Below are positions 15,466 through 30,761 of a stretch of 64,000 bases of DNA, in pieces. Position 1 is the first letter of the stretch. Every line of letters starts with the position of its first letter. Source of the stretch: Anopheles merus (taxonomy: Eukaryota; Arthropoda; Insecta; Diptera; Culicidae); contig NC_054082.1 in assembly GCF_017562075.2 (NCBI RefSeq), positions 3,094,550 through 3,158,549 on the forward strand, written 5' to 3'. Both the position numbers and the translations under genes were made by a program. The notes below the pieces were generated by a model, which was not told the DNA's origin, searched no databases, and saw nothing but the letters and a program-made list of their open reading frames with translations.

Positions 15466-18400
15466 TGGTTTGCTGCTGGTTGTAAGAAAAAATATTTACC
15501 CAACTCGCTGGACGACACCGTGTGTTTCCGCAGCAGCAGCGCAGGTTCGCTGTACTGAAGAGAGACGCAGCAGGGCGGAAACACTACTGGCAATTCTTGT
15601 GAAATAATGTTGAGCTTCTTTTTAATGGTACTTTTGGCTAGACAATCATTCCGTGGGTGGGCTTAGTCTCTATTTGCCACAGCGAGAAGCTCCGCTTGAT
15701 GGGATATAATGATGCGAGCGCGCGCTCGCCCTGAAATACAGTCGCATTAATTTTATCGTGCAACATTAAAAGTTGGTTTTGAAAATTGAAATTAGACCCA
15801 AATTTTCCAAAAGCCCTCCTAAATTGTTCCCCTCCACCTGCTCCACGCCCAATGCCGAAGATGATCCCATGTTCTGGGTAATTTTATCACCTCCGCCGTC
15901 CGTTCGCTTGCGTTTTCGGGAAATCTTTGCATGCCATGGCGAGCCTGATCCACTGCAAGCGACATAAAATGGTCGTAGATGGAAGGGAAGATTGTGTGGG
16001 ACGTTTTTTTTTGCATCATCTTCTTCGCTTTACGTTGATAGCAAATTTAAAGCATCATCAGCCGCGTCCCAGAAACGGCACATGTAAAAGTTTATCGTTT
16101 TATCATCGGCTGCGGTATGTGGGGGGGAGGGGGGGACACGGTTTAGTGTGGCACTCGATATTGGCTGTTTTGCTGTGAAAAGCACGCAAGCAGTTTGCAA
16201 GGATCATAAACCACTGTGCGGGATCTTCAATCGGGGTCTCATTTGCCGCTGCTCGGCGAGAGTGGAACACAGTGGAACTCTTGAAATGGTGTCAGGAGCT
16301 TATCGCAATGGGATCTTTGTGGGTGATGTGTGCTCGTTGGATGTGTTCTGGCACACGGGCATTAACGCTTCCATAAAATTGGACATTATTCGAGCCGTTG
16401 TCTTACATTCGACAGCCGAATCTCGGTAAGATTGGCCTGGAAGCAAATTATGAGAAAATGAAAGCGCAAAATTGTTCCGTATTACTCCTGTAGGCAGGAT
16501 TCCTCTTGGTTTCAAAACAGTGTAGCAATGGTTGTCTCTTCAGCAAGAGCTTTTCCTGGAATTGCTCTGCTCAATGCATACTCCGAATGTTTGTGAGGTG
16601 CAAAATATGGAAAACAAGGGTACACGTTATGTTGGCAACCCGTCGGGTGATGTTGGTTGTGCATCCAAAGGATTGTTGTTTCATGTCGCTTTGTGTGGTT
16701 TGTTTTTCTGCTCTGATTGTTTGGTGCATATGTTTATGCGCTTTAGTTCCGGTTTGGTAAGCTTCAGCCACACCAACCATTGAGGGTAATTCAAGACAAG
16801 CAAGAAGACGAAGATGTCTTTTTAAGGTGACCCTTGGGGCGTTCAAGATTTTGCATCGATACAACAGTGCGACATGAAGCTACATTTTTATTACACCTTT
16901 ATTCCTCATGCTGAGCTGGTTCAGAATTCTTGGCCAATCTTGGCATCTCCCGATTTTCCAATCAACCGTTCAAGAAGCAAGTGTTTGTTTTCTGATCCGC
17001 AAGACACCGTGCAGCTCTAGCATAAACTCCAAAGTGTACGTTAGGATGTGTACACTACCGTTGCTCAGGTTGCTTGTACTGGCTGGGACGTCACGAGCGC
17101 CCGTGCTGTTCTTTATTGTTAGCCATTGAAGAAGGAAGTAACACGAGTTGACTGTGGTCAACAAGCAATTTCTTAAATGGTCATTCCGGAGTCATCGATT
17201 GGCAGTATCCGGAGTCACCGTAGAAGCGACTCCCGGGGACGACGGTCCTTGGACCTCCCTGTTCCACCTGTTCTACCGCTTGCTGGACGCTATATCTCCC
17301 GTGCGTTGTGCTGTGCCGTAGCATCGTGGAGTGGAATTGCAAGACCATATTCTTTGCCGGAAGCAGCTATTGTCGGTCTATCGGCCCCACTGGATATTGG
17401 CCGTATCGTTCGGTGGACGATGTGTTGCATTGCGGCAAAAAGCTGAAAAGCATCGTGTAAGCAAGCAAGCTAAACTAAACAACGGAGCAGGTCGTTGTTA
17501 GTTTAAAGTTGGTGATGGTAAGTGAAATGAAAACATGCTACCGGCCGCAGCTAGGAGGGTTGTTGGGTCGTTCGCTCGTCTTTGTACGTGTAGGGGATTG
17601 AAGGATAAAACAAAGGATTGGGATAGGGGAGATGAGTAAACATTTTGCATTGATTGCGTTTGGTGATAAGTTCTCCGTACTGATTACTTGCAGAGCAAAT
17701 AACGCAAAAAAAAAGTAAAATAATCAAATCTCAGCAATGTCCAAACATTGACCAACTGGATATTGCAAATTTTAATGCAGTTTTGAAATTGTTTAAGTAT
17801 ATTAAACACGATACCTCTTCTAGTCAACTTCAAACCGGTGCGAGCTCTGCTTTAAGAATGCATGCCAGCAGTATCTAGCTCTGCTCAACCAACATTTTAA
17901 GGGCCTTCAGGTGCTGAAGTTTAGAGGAATATTTGCGCAAGATGCTGGGGCGATGCTTTCAACTACGCCAGCGTTGGTTTCTATCAAACGTTTTTACGAT
18001 TATTACACTCCACACCGATTTGCTCGGTCAGCAGGCAAGCAAGGGAAATAATAAAAAAATAAAAAATCCCGCCCACCATTGAATGGTCTTGAGTTCCGGT
18101 CGTGCTCTCACCGGCCGTACACACCGCAAAACATAAAGAAAAAGGTTCTTTTTTCTTCTTTTCCTGGGACGTAAGAGACGATAAAGTTGGCTGGTGCGGT
18201 AAGGTGTAGTAAGTGTGAAAACTGTGGATTTTAGGTTTGAACGAATCGAGCTAGAATTTTTCCCATGTACACCAACTACCTTGCCGCTGTAGGCCGCCGG
18301 ACATGCCGTGCAATGTGTGTGAGGTTGGGTTTTTTTTGTTTTCGGTAAAAAAGGGGGTAAAAAGTTGCTTTGGCTTGGAATACTTGTCCCAGTCGCTCGC

Positions 18401-21400
18401 CATTCTTCTGTCGGTCCTTTCGACCAACGTACGACTTATCGAGTGCAGCGTGTCGAGCGACTTAATCCGCCACGTTCTCGTAAGGACAGAGGGCAATGTT
18501 TACGGTTATCCTGAGTGAGTTGAAGTACGGTGCTCGAGTGCCACAGCGACTACGTCGGGCGCGTTAGCACGTGCGGTAGTGGCAGCGTGGTCTAAGACCC
18601 GTTGCCGCTGGCCAACCGACGTTGGTGTAGAAGCAAAAGTTAACGAATGATATAAAGGGCTTCTGGGCAGCAGTGGCTCTCGTCGTCCGTGGCTGAACGA
18701 TGCTAAGGTCATCAACGTGCCAAACTCGGTCATAATGGAGGATCAGCAAAAGCTTAGAAACGTAGGACGAACCGCTCTCGCTCGCTCCCTCCCGGTAACG
18801 GGCAGGATGTGTCCCTGCGAGGAGAAGGAAATTAAGCGCGTAATTGATGGCCGGCTATTCTGTGCTGCAGCTTCCGGTTTTTCGGATTCCACGCAATCCC
18901 CACCTTGGATGGATGCGATGTACGCACGTGGGTGCGTTCTTTTTTTGTTTGTCCAATAAACAACAACGGATAAGAATAGGCTAGTTTCTTCCCCTACCGC
19001 TGAAGCATTTGCAGCGAGGCAAGAAAGCAATAAAGAGTGGGACCTGGCGGGTTAGGTCGTTTGTTTATTTGCTTGGATCGTTTTCCTGCCGTATGTGGTA
19101 TAATCAACAATCATCCTCCTTCAGACTGTTCAAGCACTCTGCGGTTGCCCCGGTGATGAGGTTAATTTAAATGAAATCATTTGACATTTTCTTAGGAACT
19201 GGTTGTGGGACGTGCCGTGTGTAGAGTGGAATGAATGTGTGACATACCATTTCGTTGATAAAGTTTTAATTACATCGCATAAACGTTGTGCTGTGAACTT
19301 AAGCAATTGACTTAATTAATTTTGATTTGCACAACGCGCCATATGTTTGGAAAATGAAGGTGTAGAGTTGATGGGGTCTATTCGATGGGGGAATTATATA
19401 GACATGGACGTTGCACGCTATCAACTGTCAAGGCACATGGTTTGAAGATATTGTTTGGCAACATTGACGCTGTCAGTGTCACGCTACAGCCTACACTGAC
19501 AAATGTGAATTGACTGCCAAAATTCGATTACAATCCATCACGCGCCCTATGCTTCATGACTTTCTGATCTCCCCCATTGCACTCTGTTTATCGGGACAAT
19601 GTAGTTTATGAGCTCTTTCTCTCCCATCATATATGGGTGTCATTAAATTTTACGACCGAAGCTTTGTCACTCACGCCAGGGACACTCAAGTGGGCAAAGT
19701 GTCAGAAACCGATGATCCGCTTCAGACTTCCAATCTGCTCCTCCCATTTGGGCATTGGGAGCTTTCTGTAGGGACAAAAGGGTTCTACTTTTTATGGTGC
19801 ATTTTGGCAAACGTAGCGTCCCGGTCACGCAGCTGCCGGAGTAGATTTTCCTCCAAAAAGTTGTTACGAAGCGTATGTGTGTTGCGACAGTGTATAGTAG
19901 TGGGAGTTTTATCGCGGAATTTGATATCCTTTTTTAGCCTTTGCTGAAGGAACAATCCGCTTCTGGTTTGGTGGCATGTGCCCGTTTATTGAATGTACTC
20001 GTCGATGCTTTTACTGCCAACGCCATTTGTCGGCTGGTTAGAAGTACGCACGGCAATAGAAATCGGGTTGTTTGCTTGTGCCGCCATCAAATCGATTGAA
20101 CGAAACGGCAAGTGTAAATCTATGAATACAGATGTGTCTTAATGTAATGGTAGCTCCACGGATAGAAAGAAAGTGGCGTACGCTGGGTTAGAATTTGCTG
20201 AGACAGATGATACTGCAGCGGAAAGTACCCTGAAATGTAAGGTTAGTTGTTAGGTGAAGATAAATGAATACTAAGCACGCGTGTGTGTCTTGTTGGCTTG
20301 GCTTTCGATGCAATCCACGTTGATTGTAAGTATTGCTGGAGCGATTGTATTTTATCATTTATCATGATTATTTCAACGCACTGCCATCGCAAATTGATAT
20401 CAAATGTTTCACCATCAACATGCATGAAGCAATTAGCGATTGACGTATTTTCTCACCTCCCGACACACCGTCGTCGATGGTGGTGGGGATGAAGCACAGA
20501 AACAAATAGACATCCACCGTATGATTGATGATTTCCATTAATTACTAGAACGACGGTGTGGAGCAAGTTAATTCGACCCGACCCGCTGGAGCAAGTTGGC
20601 GTGCCTTACCGGCGGGTGGGTGTGTTTACCGTGTCGATCTCCGGATTACAAATAGCGTCTTGGTAGTATCGTTTGTTTCGCCGTGCGCCCTACCTACGAA
20701 CGAGCGAGCTACGCACAAACTTTCTGGATATTCATTTCGTGGTCGGCAGCGTCGGATCAAAGCCGCAACTCTTTCGCGCACTAGCCATGGTCGAACGAAA
20801 CCAAAATCCACAGACACACACACACAGGCACAAGCAAACAAACTTCCATTTTTCAGCAGTACCGAGAGCATCGATCACGGTTAACTTCTCTCGGTCCAAT
20901 CTCAGTCAGCTGACTGGGGGAGGGGATTAGTGTCGGCGTGTGCTTGTGGTGCCGCCGCGCGTGCTCCTACTAACGGAAAACTTATGCCGCGCGCCCAGTG
21001 TGAACGGGATGTTGTAGTGCCAGTTGGGCAATTGGGTTGGGTTGCGAAGGCGAAAAAGAAAACGCTCAACGCTTCCCTAAAGCGTAATCTCCGCGCACGT
21101 CGTCGTCTTCGTGCCGCACCACAAGCGCCTGACTATGATTAATCGCGAAAGTGCAAAGGCAAAGCCAACGCGTCAGTGTAAGCCTCATTAATTCTATTTT
21201 CTCGTCAGTTTTTCCCAGCTCAGCTCACTGTGCAGCCGGTCGGTGGGTGCCTGTGACCTGGCGAGAAACATTGAGTTCGTTCAGTAACTGCCGTATCGAC
21301 TCTTAGCGCCTGCCGCATTCGACGGCACACAGGAAGACCACACAGTCGCGGTAAAGTTGGCGCGCGTTTTTTTCCGAGGCATCGTTTTAGGCTGAAGCAG

Positions 21401-24400
21401 ACACAGGCGGCAAGGTTCATGGATGGTTGAAAAATTGGAACCAATCGACTCGATTTCTCGGCAAACGTAAGGGCCATAGTCGGCCATAAGGGCTTCCGTT
21501 TTAGTTGTTCGATCGGTGTAGAATTAATTACCATTTTTCCGTTCACCCGAAAAGTTTCAGCACTCGAAACGAAATTGATAGGAAAACGATATATTTCAGC
21601 GTGAGTTTGTGGAGTGATTTGGTAATTAATTTTCTCACCCCTTGTTTTTAAGCTCCCTCGCGAAGCATTCTTTTTTTTTGTTTTGTGTAGGGTCATAGGC
21701 TAATGGAGGGATACTTCAAGTTGACTGTCTGTGAGATCATCTGAGGCAGGGATCAGTTTTCGAGTGCGATCTAAAACACCATAAATCGTTACCAGATCAA
21801 AGCGCTCCCGAGTTAGCCTGCGAGCTCTAATGGGTTTTGGGGTTTTGGGGGTGGAAGCTGTCGACAGATTTCGTCCATCGCCGGCAGCAAATAAACAAGT
21901 GTTTAAAATCCAGTTGCCGCGTTTCGCGTTCGCGGGTTAAGCCCTCTACACCGGGCTATTACGAAATAATTATATGACGGTGGTCAAACACAGATGGGTA
22001 AAGGCGCAGATAAAATAAAGGTGAGGTGATGTTGGAAATGTTCGTTTGAAGCCTATCTCGTTTTCCACAGTTTGATAAATATACTTCACCGTTGAGCATA
22101 TTGCGCACGGGCGGCGGTAGTAGTAGCGCCTCCCGTATTACTGCCCTCCCCCAAGAGACAGATCGGATCGAAGCGTCAGTATCCTGGAATGAATAAGTAA
22201 TCTGAAATTAATTTTTAATTGCTTCTCCATTTTCTGTAAGCCGCACCCAGCACGCACTCCCTGGAGGAGGTGGCGGCGAATGGAGATTGAGAGACAGAGG
22301 TCGGAAAACGATTTCCGTCACCGGATTACCGAACCAAAGGCGAAATGAAACATAACCCTAAAAAAGGCGAAAGAAAAAATATATGTTTCGGTGGTTGAAG
22401 CTGAACCCCATGCGAAGTGTGGGGAGCCTCTCTTTCTCTCTCTTTTTCGCACTCCCAACCTTTGTATTTTGTTCGCTCTTGTTCGCTCTTACTTAGTGTT
22501 CCGATTTATATCGCCTTCTGCTATCAATTGGTTAAGAAAATATCGATTTCCATTTGCAGCCATTTAAGGGGACTTACGGCAGATTAAATTGTCGCTCTTC
22601 GACTCCCACCGCTTGATTCCGCTTGGGACACTTGGCAGCTGGCGGGGCGGAGGGGGCATCCTGGCACGGAAAAATCGGAAGTAGTCGTCGCGATGGCGTG
22701 AAGCAAACGGTTGGCAAACAGCTGGAGCCAGCTGGTACAGTGCAAGCGAGAGCAAGGCCCACACGCGCGCGCGAAGAATTGACGAAAAAAGATTTCGCCT
22801 TGGTGGTGGTGGTGGTGCTGGGTGTACGTAAGAAATTCTAGCTGGAAAACGTACGATAGTGCCACCGTACGGAGGGCGCTGGATGGGTGAGATTGGTGCA
22901 ATGAAATTTTATGGCCCGTCACGGATCTTTTCGGCACCATTCGTGTCCGGTTTTTACTCTCGCTTCCTTCGCCCGAGGTAGCAGAACGAGGTGGGTGGTG
23001 GATGGGAGGAGATCACCGTTGTTGTCATCGTCGTCGCGGGTTGTGTTGTCAATGGGATTTCGGTGGTTCCGGTAGTGCGCCCCGCATTGACCTGGGGATG
23101 GGATGCTTTCACTTTTACAAGCTCCCTTGAGATGGAGAAGCAGGTGTGTGTGGGTGTGTTGCGCCTGGAAGATGGCAAGATGAATCCTTGGTTGCTCGTT
23201 TAGGAGCTTACAGGAGCTTTATTTGAATGGCGATTACGATGATGAAGGTCACCATCGTTTGCTGTGCGTGCGCGTGCACTGGATGATGCGATCTAGGACG
23301 ATGGTGACGTATAAAGCCCTCCTCTCCCGAGAGAGGGCTAACGTTAACCAGGTACCCGTTTTATGGCACGGTTTAATGGTTTGCTGGCGTATAAAAGAAA
23401 TATGTCATCATAATTGGATTAGATTTGCTAATGAACTGGAAATCATCATCGGCTTTTACTACGCCGTTAAACGGCTGAACAGATCCTGTAATAACGTGTG
23501 TAGACACAGCACAGGATGTAGACGGAATTATGGGTGAAGATGTATGAAAGTGGCATTACGGGTGTGGTTGTTTGGAAAATTGAAATGTTTTCTGCTAATC
23601 GAAGCAAAGCTGTACATTCATAACTCTTTTGGCAAGTGAGTTATTTAGATGCACTCATGTGTTCTCCTCAAAAACATTTCATTAATGTAATGCAGACTTC
23701 AATGACAGTGGCTTGTTGACAGACTTATCCGGAAACACCGTAACACTGGCGCTGATGAAATGGGTTTTACCTTGTGTGGTGCTTCGGGAAATGATTTCAT
23801 CCAGCGGATATGTATCAGCACCCTTTCTCCCCCCCCCTCATCCTTCCCAGAATGACTGCGTGCGGTGCCGGTTAGCCAAGCGTGCTGAAAAATCCTAACC
23901 CAGCGAGTGAATGCTTCTGGCCATTCGAGATCAAAATGATGTTGCTGCGTTCGCTTTGAAAAGTTTTCCGCTCGGAAAAGCTTGTGATTTCGGAAGGTAC
24001 AGATTCCTGTGATGCGAAGCGTGCCAGCGTTTGTGGGATCTTTTTTTGTTGTTGTTGTTGTGCCCGCTCCCTGTCCATGTCCCTGGGTATGGTGTACGGT
24101 CGTAGAAGGAGGTTAACAATAAGGGTTGTTGCTGCTGCCACTGTCGGTTACTGTGTCAGAATGTAAATCCTGGGATGTGCCGTTAGCAGAAAAGTCACGG
24201 TGATATCTTCCATTTCGGACCGTTAATCCAATTAACGCAATCGGCAGTGATGCGTATAGCATGAGTTCTGCGTTATCTAGTAATGTATCCCGTTTTTTAG
24301 CTGTTTTGTTGAATAGTTCAGGTTTTGCTGTTTGATCACTCTGAAAGTATGTGTTATTTGGTTTTTTATCCTGAGGCAGGATTCAATTGTGCGCATAGAC

Positions 24401-27299
24401 TTTCCCGAAACAGTGTACTATTGAAGCGAAAATACATAACGATGGTGAAGTGCTAACAATGCCAATGCAGTAGTAAAAAAAAAGCACATACAATTATTCA
24501 ACATATCCATTGTATTTGGCACTAATGATAGGCAATTTCAATTAATTTATTCGCTTCTCTCGCTTAATCCATCATTTCCAGTATCGCGAGACCACAATTA
24601 AAAGATAATTGGTAATAGCCTCTCGTTTGCAGTTGTCACATAATGTATATCAATATTGAAGCAACCTTTTAGCTGGAACGTTGGTAATGTTTTCGATCGA
24701 AAGGAGGGCGCAAAGTGAAACAGAACATCCACAAACGATCGGGCACACTGCAACGGCCTCCCCGCGGCCCTGTTTCGTTTAACCATGCCCGATTTTTGGG
24801 AAGGTTATGTAAATTTACATTAATCGCGTGGCTTGACACGGTTGGGTGGAAAACGTTCCTTCACACCCCCACCACACACCGTCGGGCCCCGTTGGCGTTA
24901 AACGGCTGGCGCGAAATGCGCACGGCAAACGCGGGCGAAGAGGGCGCGGCACAATGTCAAATGTTGCGTGTCACTTTCGCACCGGGTTTGAGCAGCTTTC
25001 CCAACAACTCTAAAGGCAAAGAGAAGGAGGGGAGGGGAGGCGTCGTGTGCACCCTTTCGGGGTGTCGTGATTTCACGCGTCCGTTATGTGTTTACGTCGA
25101 GGGTTATGAAAATTATGACACGGAACGGTGCACAACACACAAGTGCTTGGGTCAGTCTGCGGTGTGTGCTCTGGGGAGAACTTAAAGCGCTTGGGGTCTT
25201 TATTATTTCTTTCTCTTCCGTTAGGGCATGCGTTGCATTTAAAAATAGCAGCAGATTGTTGTGATGGAAATTTTGTAAATTGGATTGTTTTTGCTCTGGA
25301 AAGAATTAATTTTACTTGGTGTTTTGTAAATAACTTTAATTGATGCCGACTTTTTCTCCCTGATAAATGAGATTGTCCTACTTTCCGTAGTTTTGCAATA
25401 CATTGCATCGCACTAAACTCGAAACAAATTGGTTTGCTTGCCTATGATCACCGCTCGGAATACTTCAATGACTCATCGGTTGGACGGTCCAAGAAATACA
25501 CTTCAATCTGGCGCTCCTCGGGTGAGACACGGGACGAGTGGACGGTGTCACAAATCCTGTTCCAATGACTCTTTTAAATTACACTGTTCGTTACTGTGTC
25601 GAACCGATCGTTTCACCGATTCGTATGCACACTGGATAGTCACATTCGGTATGTGACTAAAAACCAACCTCACTAAAAGGTGGAGGAAGATTGGATTTTC
25701 CTTTCCGGTCGCTATGCATCAAAAGAATCACAGGAAATGGATCCTCGCAATGCTTTGAACATTGCTTCGAACAAACTGGTAAGGTTTTTGCACACACAAA
25801 AAAGAAGACACATGACACAGGAATAGTGGTGCTGCTGCCAGGGGTTTTCACAGCGAAAACGAATTGGATGGATCGTCGTCCGGTGTCCGTAGTTCTGGGG
25901 CGCAGCTCCAGCATACTAAACAGTTTATCGCACAGGTCTTGGGAGAGAGTTGCTTGGGAATAGTGGCGCTGCTACAACGGAGTGGTTTGAATTCTAGGGA
26001 CCAGAAATCATCATACACTATTGTGTGCGACAGAGCTTTCAAGTTGCGAGCAGTTGCCGGAGGCCTGGTCAGAGATACTGCGGCCCTAGACACTCCGGTC
26101 CATATCCGAGATGAGTCTCGGCAATCGTTCTGCATCTTCTCGCTTCACTAGTTGGTGTTTGTACAAAATGGTTCCTGTGTGTGTGTGTGCGTGTGTGTTG
26201 CTGTGTGAATGTCACTTTGGGCGAGACACATTCGACCTTTTACAGATTTGTGTTTGCTCTTTGGCCGAGAACGGCCACACATCAGCTTTGAACGTATGAA
26301 GAAAACGGTGTTGAGCTGTGGAGCACCGTGTCTTAGCGTCGTCGCGCCTTATGCCTGCCCCGCACCCAGTGATAGGGTAGATCCAGGTCAGGCACGTTCG
26401 CTGTGTCAACTCATCAGACAGGGACGTGTAAGATTATTTGTGTACCTTGCCATGCCCTGTCAACTTTTAGGTATTTGTACGATGTGTGACGCCGGCTCGT
26501 GTTGGCTGCAGCTGTGTGCCGGACGACCCGGGGACGGCTAGGTGCGAGTGCGGAAGTGCGAAAAGTTCATCTTCATTTGGTACAAAACGTTGGTCAGTGG
26601 TTGGAGTGTACTGGAAGCAAGCGGGCGAGCGCGCAGGCAAAAAAAACGGTATAACGTCCGGTGTGCCAAGACCGGGCGCGTACCGAAACGTAATTTGAAT
26701 ATTTTTTTCCATTAATCTTCCACGTGCCCAGCATCGTAACGACTTGTTGGAATGGCGTAGATTAATGCTGCAGTGCATACATTGGTTGCTCCGTTGACTT
26801 TTTTTTGTTATGCTTACTCCAACCTTTATTTCCATTCTTTGTAGGGCGGTGGAAAGCGCGCGAGACTCGTAAGGTGTGGCAAATAAATTAAAGAGTTGCA
26901 AAAAGTTTCGTTCCTTTCCTATTGATCCTAGCGTTGTTTAAATGGGCTTAAATAGAGTAAGAGTTCTACGGAAAAATGGTGAAAGTGGGTTTTTTTTTGC
27001 ATAGATTCATCTTCGGTCTATTGAAATGTAAATTTTTTATTCGATTTTGCAGAACGTAATCGTTACATAGCGGAATATCTACCAAAGCAACCGACCCACC
27101 CACACAGACAGTTGTATGTTATTAAGCTCGAGGGACGGTTTCATAATTTTCACCATTCCGTTTGGATCTCCCAGTCCGACGACGTTTATCGAGGATGCGT
27201 TGAACACGATTCAGTGAAACAGGAAAATCCAGCCCAGACGCGAGATGATGGTACGACCGTTCCCTTCACATACAGATTCGATTGAATTTGGCGATCAGA

Positions 27300-27315
27300 T
27301 GTGTGTGTGTGTGTG
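27300..27315. repeat. (TG)n microsatellite
   Basis: A short perfect TG tract. Confidence 0.9.
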
Positions 27316-27934
27316 GGAACAGCGTGTATTTTGGGAGTTTGTTGCTGCGTAAACGGGTGTAAGATAATGGTAGCGTATTCATCGCCTCACCTCTCCACGT
27401 TTGATCCGCACATTCGACCCGAGCGTGCATTATGAACGACCCGCAATGATGAAGCGACCGCGCGGGGATGAATTTCATGAATTTTATAATGTTTCACACA
27501 ACATCTCCAGCACGCGCGCGAGACGCGTATGTGTACGTACGCGTTTGTGTGGTGGTGGTGGTAGTGATGGGTGCGGAAAACTCAAGTCCCCAAGCAAGCC
27601 GGGTGGGGCGAAGCAATTCAGTGTGGTAAAGTGTGGGCGGGAGAGGAAAATGGCATTTGAAAACTCAATTCACCAGATGAGTTTACCGAGAGGTAAAGTG
27701 ACGACGACGCGAAATCCACCACCTTCGGCAACCGCCGGCAAGCAACCCAGCGGCAGCAGCGGCGGTGCTCGTTTGCATATTGATGCGGGCGGCACACCCG
27801 GCGCCCGGCCTGGTGCGTTGTGATCCTTAATGCTCAGGTGTAGAGTTGGTGATGGGAGAACGGAGTTTTTGTTCCCTTTTTATCAGCACCTTGGGTATTT
27901 CTGTACCAGTGGATTTGGGAATGAAAGGGTTTTT

Positions 27935-27955
27935 TGTGTGTGTGTGTGTGTGTGT
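27935..27955. repeat. (TG)n microsatellite
   Basis: A perfect TG tract of about 21 bases following a T run. Confidence 0.9.
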
Positions 27956-30447
27956 TGTGGCAGTGAACAACAGTCGATGGAACCAATAGTGCGTGTCACA
28001 GTTTTACAGCTCTCATCAAAATGCTTGAAGGTGAATCGAGCATTAAAAATGTGTAGCAAAATTATTGTTATTTAAACATCATCACTAAAAACTGACTCCT
28101 CAAGCACGAGTACGAGCTACGGAGATAAAGCAGCAACAAAAATGCTTCATTTGAGCGCTTGGACGATGAAACCAACATTGTTTCCTAATACTGTTTTGTG
28201 GCTTTTGCCGGTGGTTAGTTAGCGTTTCGATCAATGGGCCCGTGTTGTTGCCTTTCTTTCCTCGCCCCATCGGGAAAAGGGAAGTTTGTCTAGCGCAGGC
28301 ACACGTAACAGCACCAACAGACGGCAACGTGCCAGTGAGTGGTCTGGTACGGGTATATTGGTGCGGTTTCTCCTGGGAAAAGGCCACGTGTCGATGAAAA
28401 ACAACACTCGCTCGTGGGCCGTAGATATTTAAATCAATTTAGAAACACGTTCGAACCCCCTGAACGCAGTCAAACGAAACAATCTGGCAAGGGTACGCTT
28501 CAGCGTGTGTGGGTGACTGAAGACAAATAATCGTAAATGCTGCTGAAGAAACCACTTACACTAAGAGGCTGCCCATTGCACTGGAACAACAGTACGGCAG
28601 CATATTGCAAATTGATGTTTGCAATAGTGTATTTGTACAAATTAATAATTGCAACGCGTATGAAACGTTAGTTTCAAACTGAAGGCCGATAAAATATTGC
28701 ATTTTTAATCCTTCGTACGCTTCGAAGTACCCACGAGGGCATGATTAATGATTGATCTCAGTACAATGGGTAGTTGGATTTAGTTTGCGAGGCTAAACGA
28801 TAAGCTGCCAGCTGTTTTAAATGATAAGCGGATTTGTTAACGGCACAACAAAGGGTTCGTATAGTTGCGTGTATGTTATTTGCATTTCATTTGCATTGTG
28901 AAGTAATTTAAGGCGTAAATAATAATATTCAACATTGATAAAATCATATCTCTATCAATGGCCCATCAGTTGCACTAACCAGTTGGATGAGACTATCGTT
29001 GTTACGAAATCGCAACACCATTCAAAAATGCTCTACGCTTATATCGAGATCGTCAGCTGTCAAGTGGTTTATTGTTACGCAAACTGCTTTCGAGCCCGGC
29101 GCCTGTGAATGATGGGTACATCTCGATGAAGCTATCGCATATAAACGATGAACCGGCAACGCCATACGGTACTCGCCATTTCATTACCATTGCTCTGGTT
29201 TATGAAATCAATTGCATACTTCAGCACCGGTCCCTTTGTCCGCCCGGACGTTGTCAGCTAAATTGTGTTAGTGCATCTGATGGTAAAATTAAGATCCACT
29301 GGATTTATCGTGGCCGAAATTGTCAACATAGCAGGGTGCGAGCATCACGCTGACAGCGTGCAGATAACATTTTGCCCTTTCATCCTACTCGCCGCATGTA
29401 CAGCGCCCGTTGGCATGCCTAGCGAGCGCTAATGAGCTGTGATTTGTTTTGGGTGTATTTGATGTGTGCGCGCAAATCAGCACGTGTACCGAAACGCGAT
29501 ATCAATAACAGTATGATAACAAATGAAGTTAGTCAGTATCGCACTGGCGGGAAATTGGGAGCGATGAAGAACCTAATTACAACGGGGAAAGGTACGGACT
29601 GTTTATTCCGAGCTCACGAGCGCACAGAACAGTCACACACATCCAACATACGCGCGAGCCTTATCAGCAAAGTCAAATAGACATTTGCATTTCATTTTGC
29701 ATGCTGAGTGTGACAAATCCTTTAAACCTTTTTCACTCCATCAAATCCACGAGCGAATGTACGTCATGGTGAGCGTCACTGTCACGGTGAAGTAAGCGCT
29801 CGTACATCAGAAGTTCCCTGGTTCGGGTTGAAACGAGCGCATTGTTTAGCGGCCAGACAGTACAGACTAACTTCAATGTGAGATAATTAGTTTTCCCGTG
29901 GCTCGAAAGAGTTAACACATCACTGGAACCGTCCACCCGTGAATGCCTCCCTTCCGGAAGGTCGCCGGACCGTTTCCGGGTTGTCATAAATAATAATCGG
30001 ACTGATTTCTCGGAGCTAACTTTTCCAATATTCATTAATAAAGTTCAGCGGGGTTAGGCTTTTGATGTTGGGCAGGTGCGTGTCAGAATAGCAGTGCGTC
30101 GAGGAATAGATTTCGGCGGAAATGGCGTAGCAAAATGAGGCGGGCGGAGCAGGATTTATGTCTCATGCTAAGACCGGCTGTGTGCGCTGTCGAATGAATG
30201 AAAGTTTGGCTTTCATTTCCAACCGATGAGCTGCCGAATGAGAAAGTCTCACACGGCGCTTCAACGGTACTGGCATATTGCTATATTAATGTCTGGTTTT
30301 TGCAATGTGTAAGGGGCGCTTCATCACTCTTTGGACGTTTATTAGGAAAGATTCTGTGTGCCACAGATGATGGCACAAAGTTTTTTGGATTTGGGAAACA
30401 ATAAATACGAAAGTATTTTAATTACTCAACTTCTGTAATTTTAATGT

Positions 30448-30474
30448 CTGTTTTTTTTCTGTTTATCGTTTCAG
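30448..30474 (+). promoter_or_regulatory. Candidate 3' splice site upstream of the convertase leader
   Basis: A T-rich tract containing eight consecutive T residues leads to TTTCAG ending at 30474. The following sequence has no long open frame, so an exon starting at 30475 would be 5' untranslated. It may be a separate leader exon, with a possible GTGAAC donor near 30577, or an alternative start of the exon that reaches the furin ATG. Confidence 0.45.
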
Positions 30475-30761
30475 ATGTGCCAAACAGTGATACCACACAG
30501 ACACACATACTCTGGAAAAAAAACGTCAGTGGCAAATGAAGTGAACTGAGTGAAATCGGTTGAATGCCAGATCCTGGTGAACTGTGTATAAACTAGACTA
30601 AACTAGACTAACGGAATGGCAATCAACTGATTAGTGTAGAAACTAGAGCCTAACTCTGCATCCAGGTCCTGCTCGTCTGGTGTCGCGAAATCGAAAGAGA
30701 GCGGCCGGTCTGATATTGTTGTATTTGTTGTGTTATTGTTGTGTAATGTCTATTAAATGAT

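Noticed and set aside
15714..15729. Perfect 16-bp palindrome GCGAGCGCGCGCTCGC
   Set aside because: About one such palindrome is expected by chance in a window of this size, and nothing around it suggests a function.
21832..21851. GGG-TTTT-GGGG-TTTT-GGGGG, telomere-like or quadruplex-like
   Set aside because: Only three G tracts in 20 bases and no extended array.
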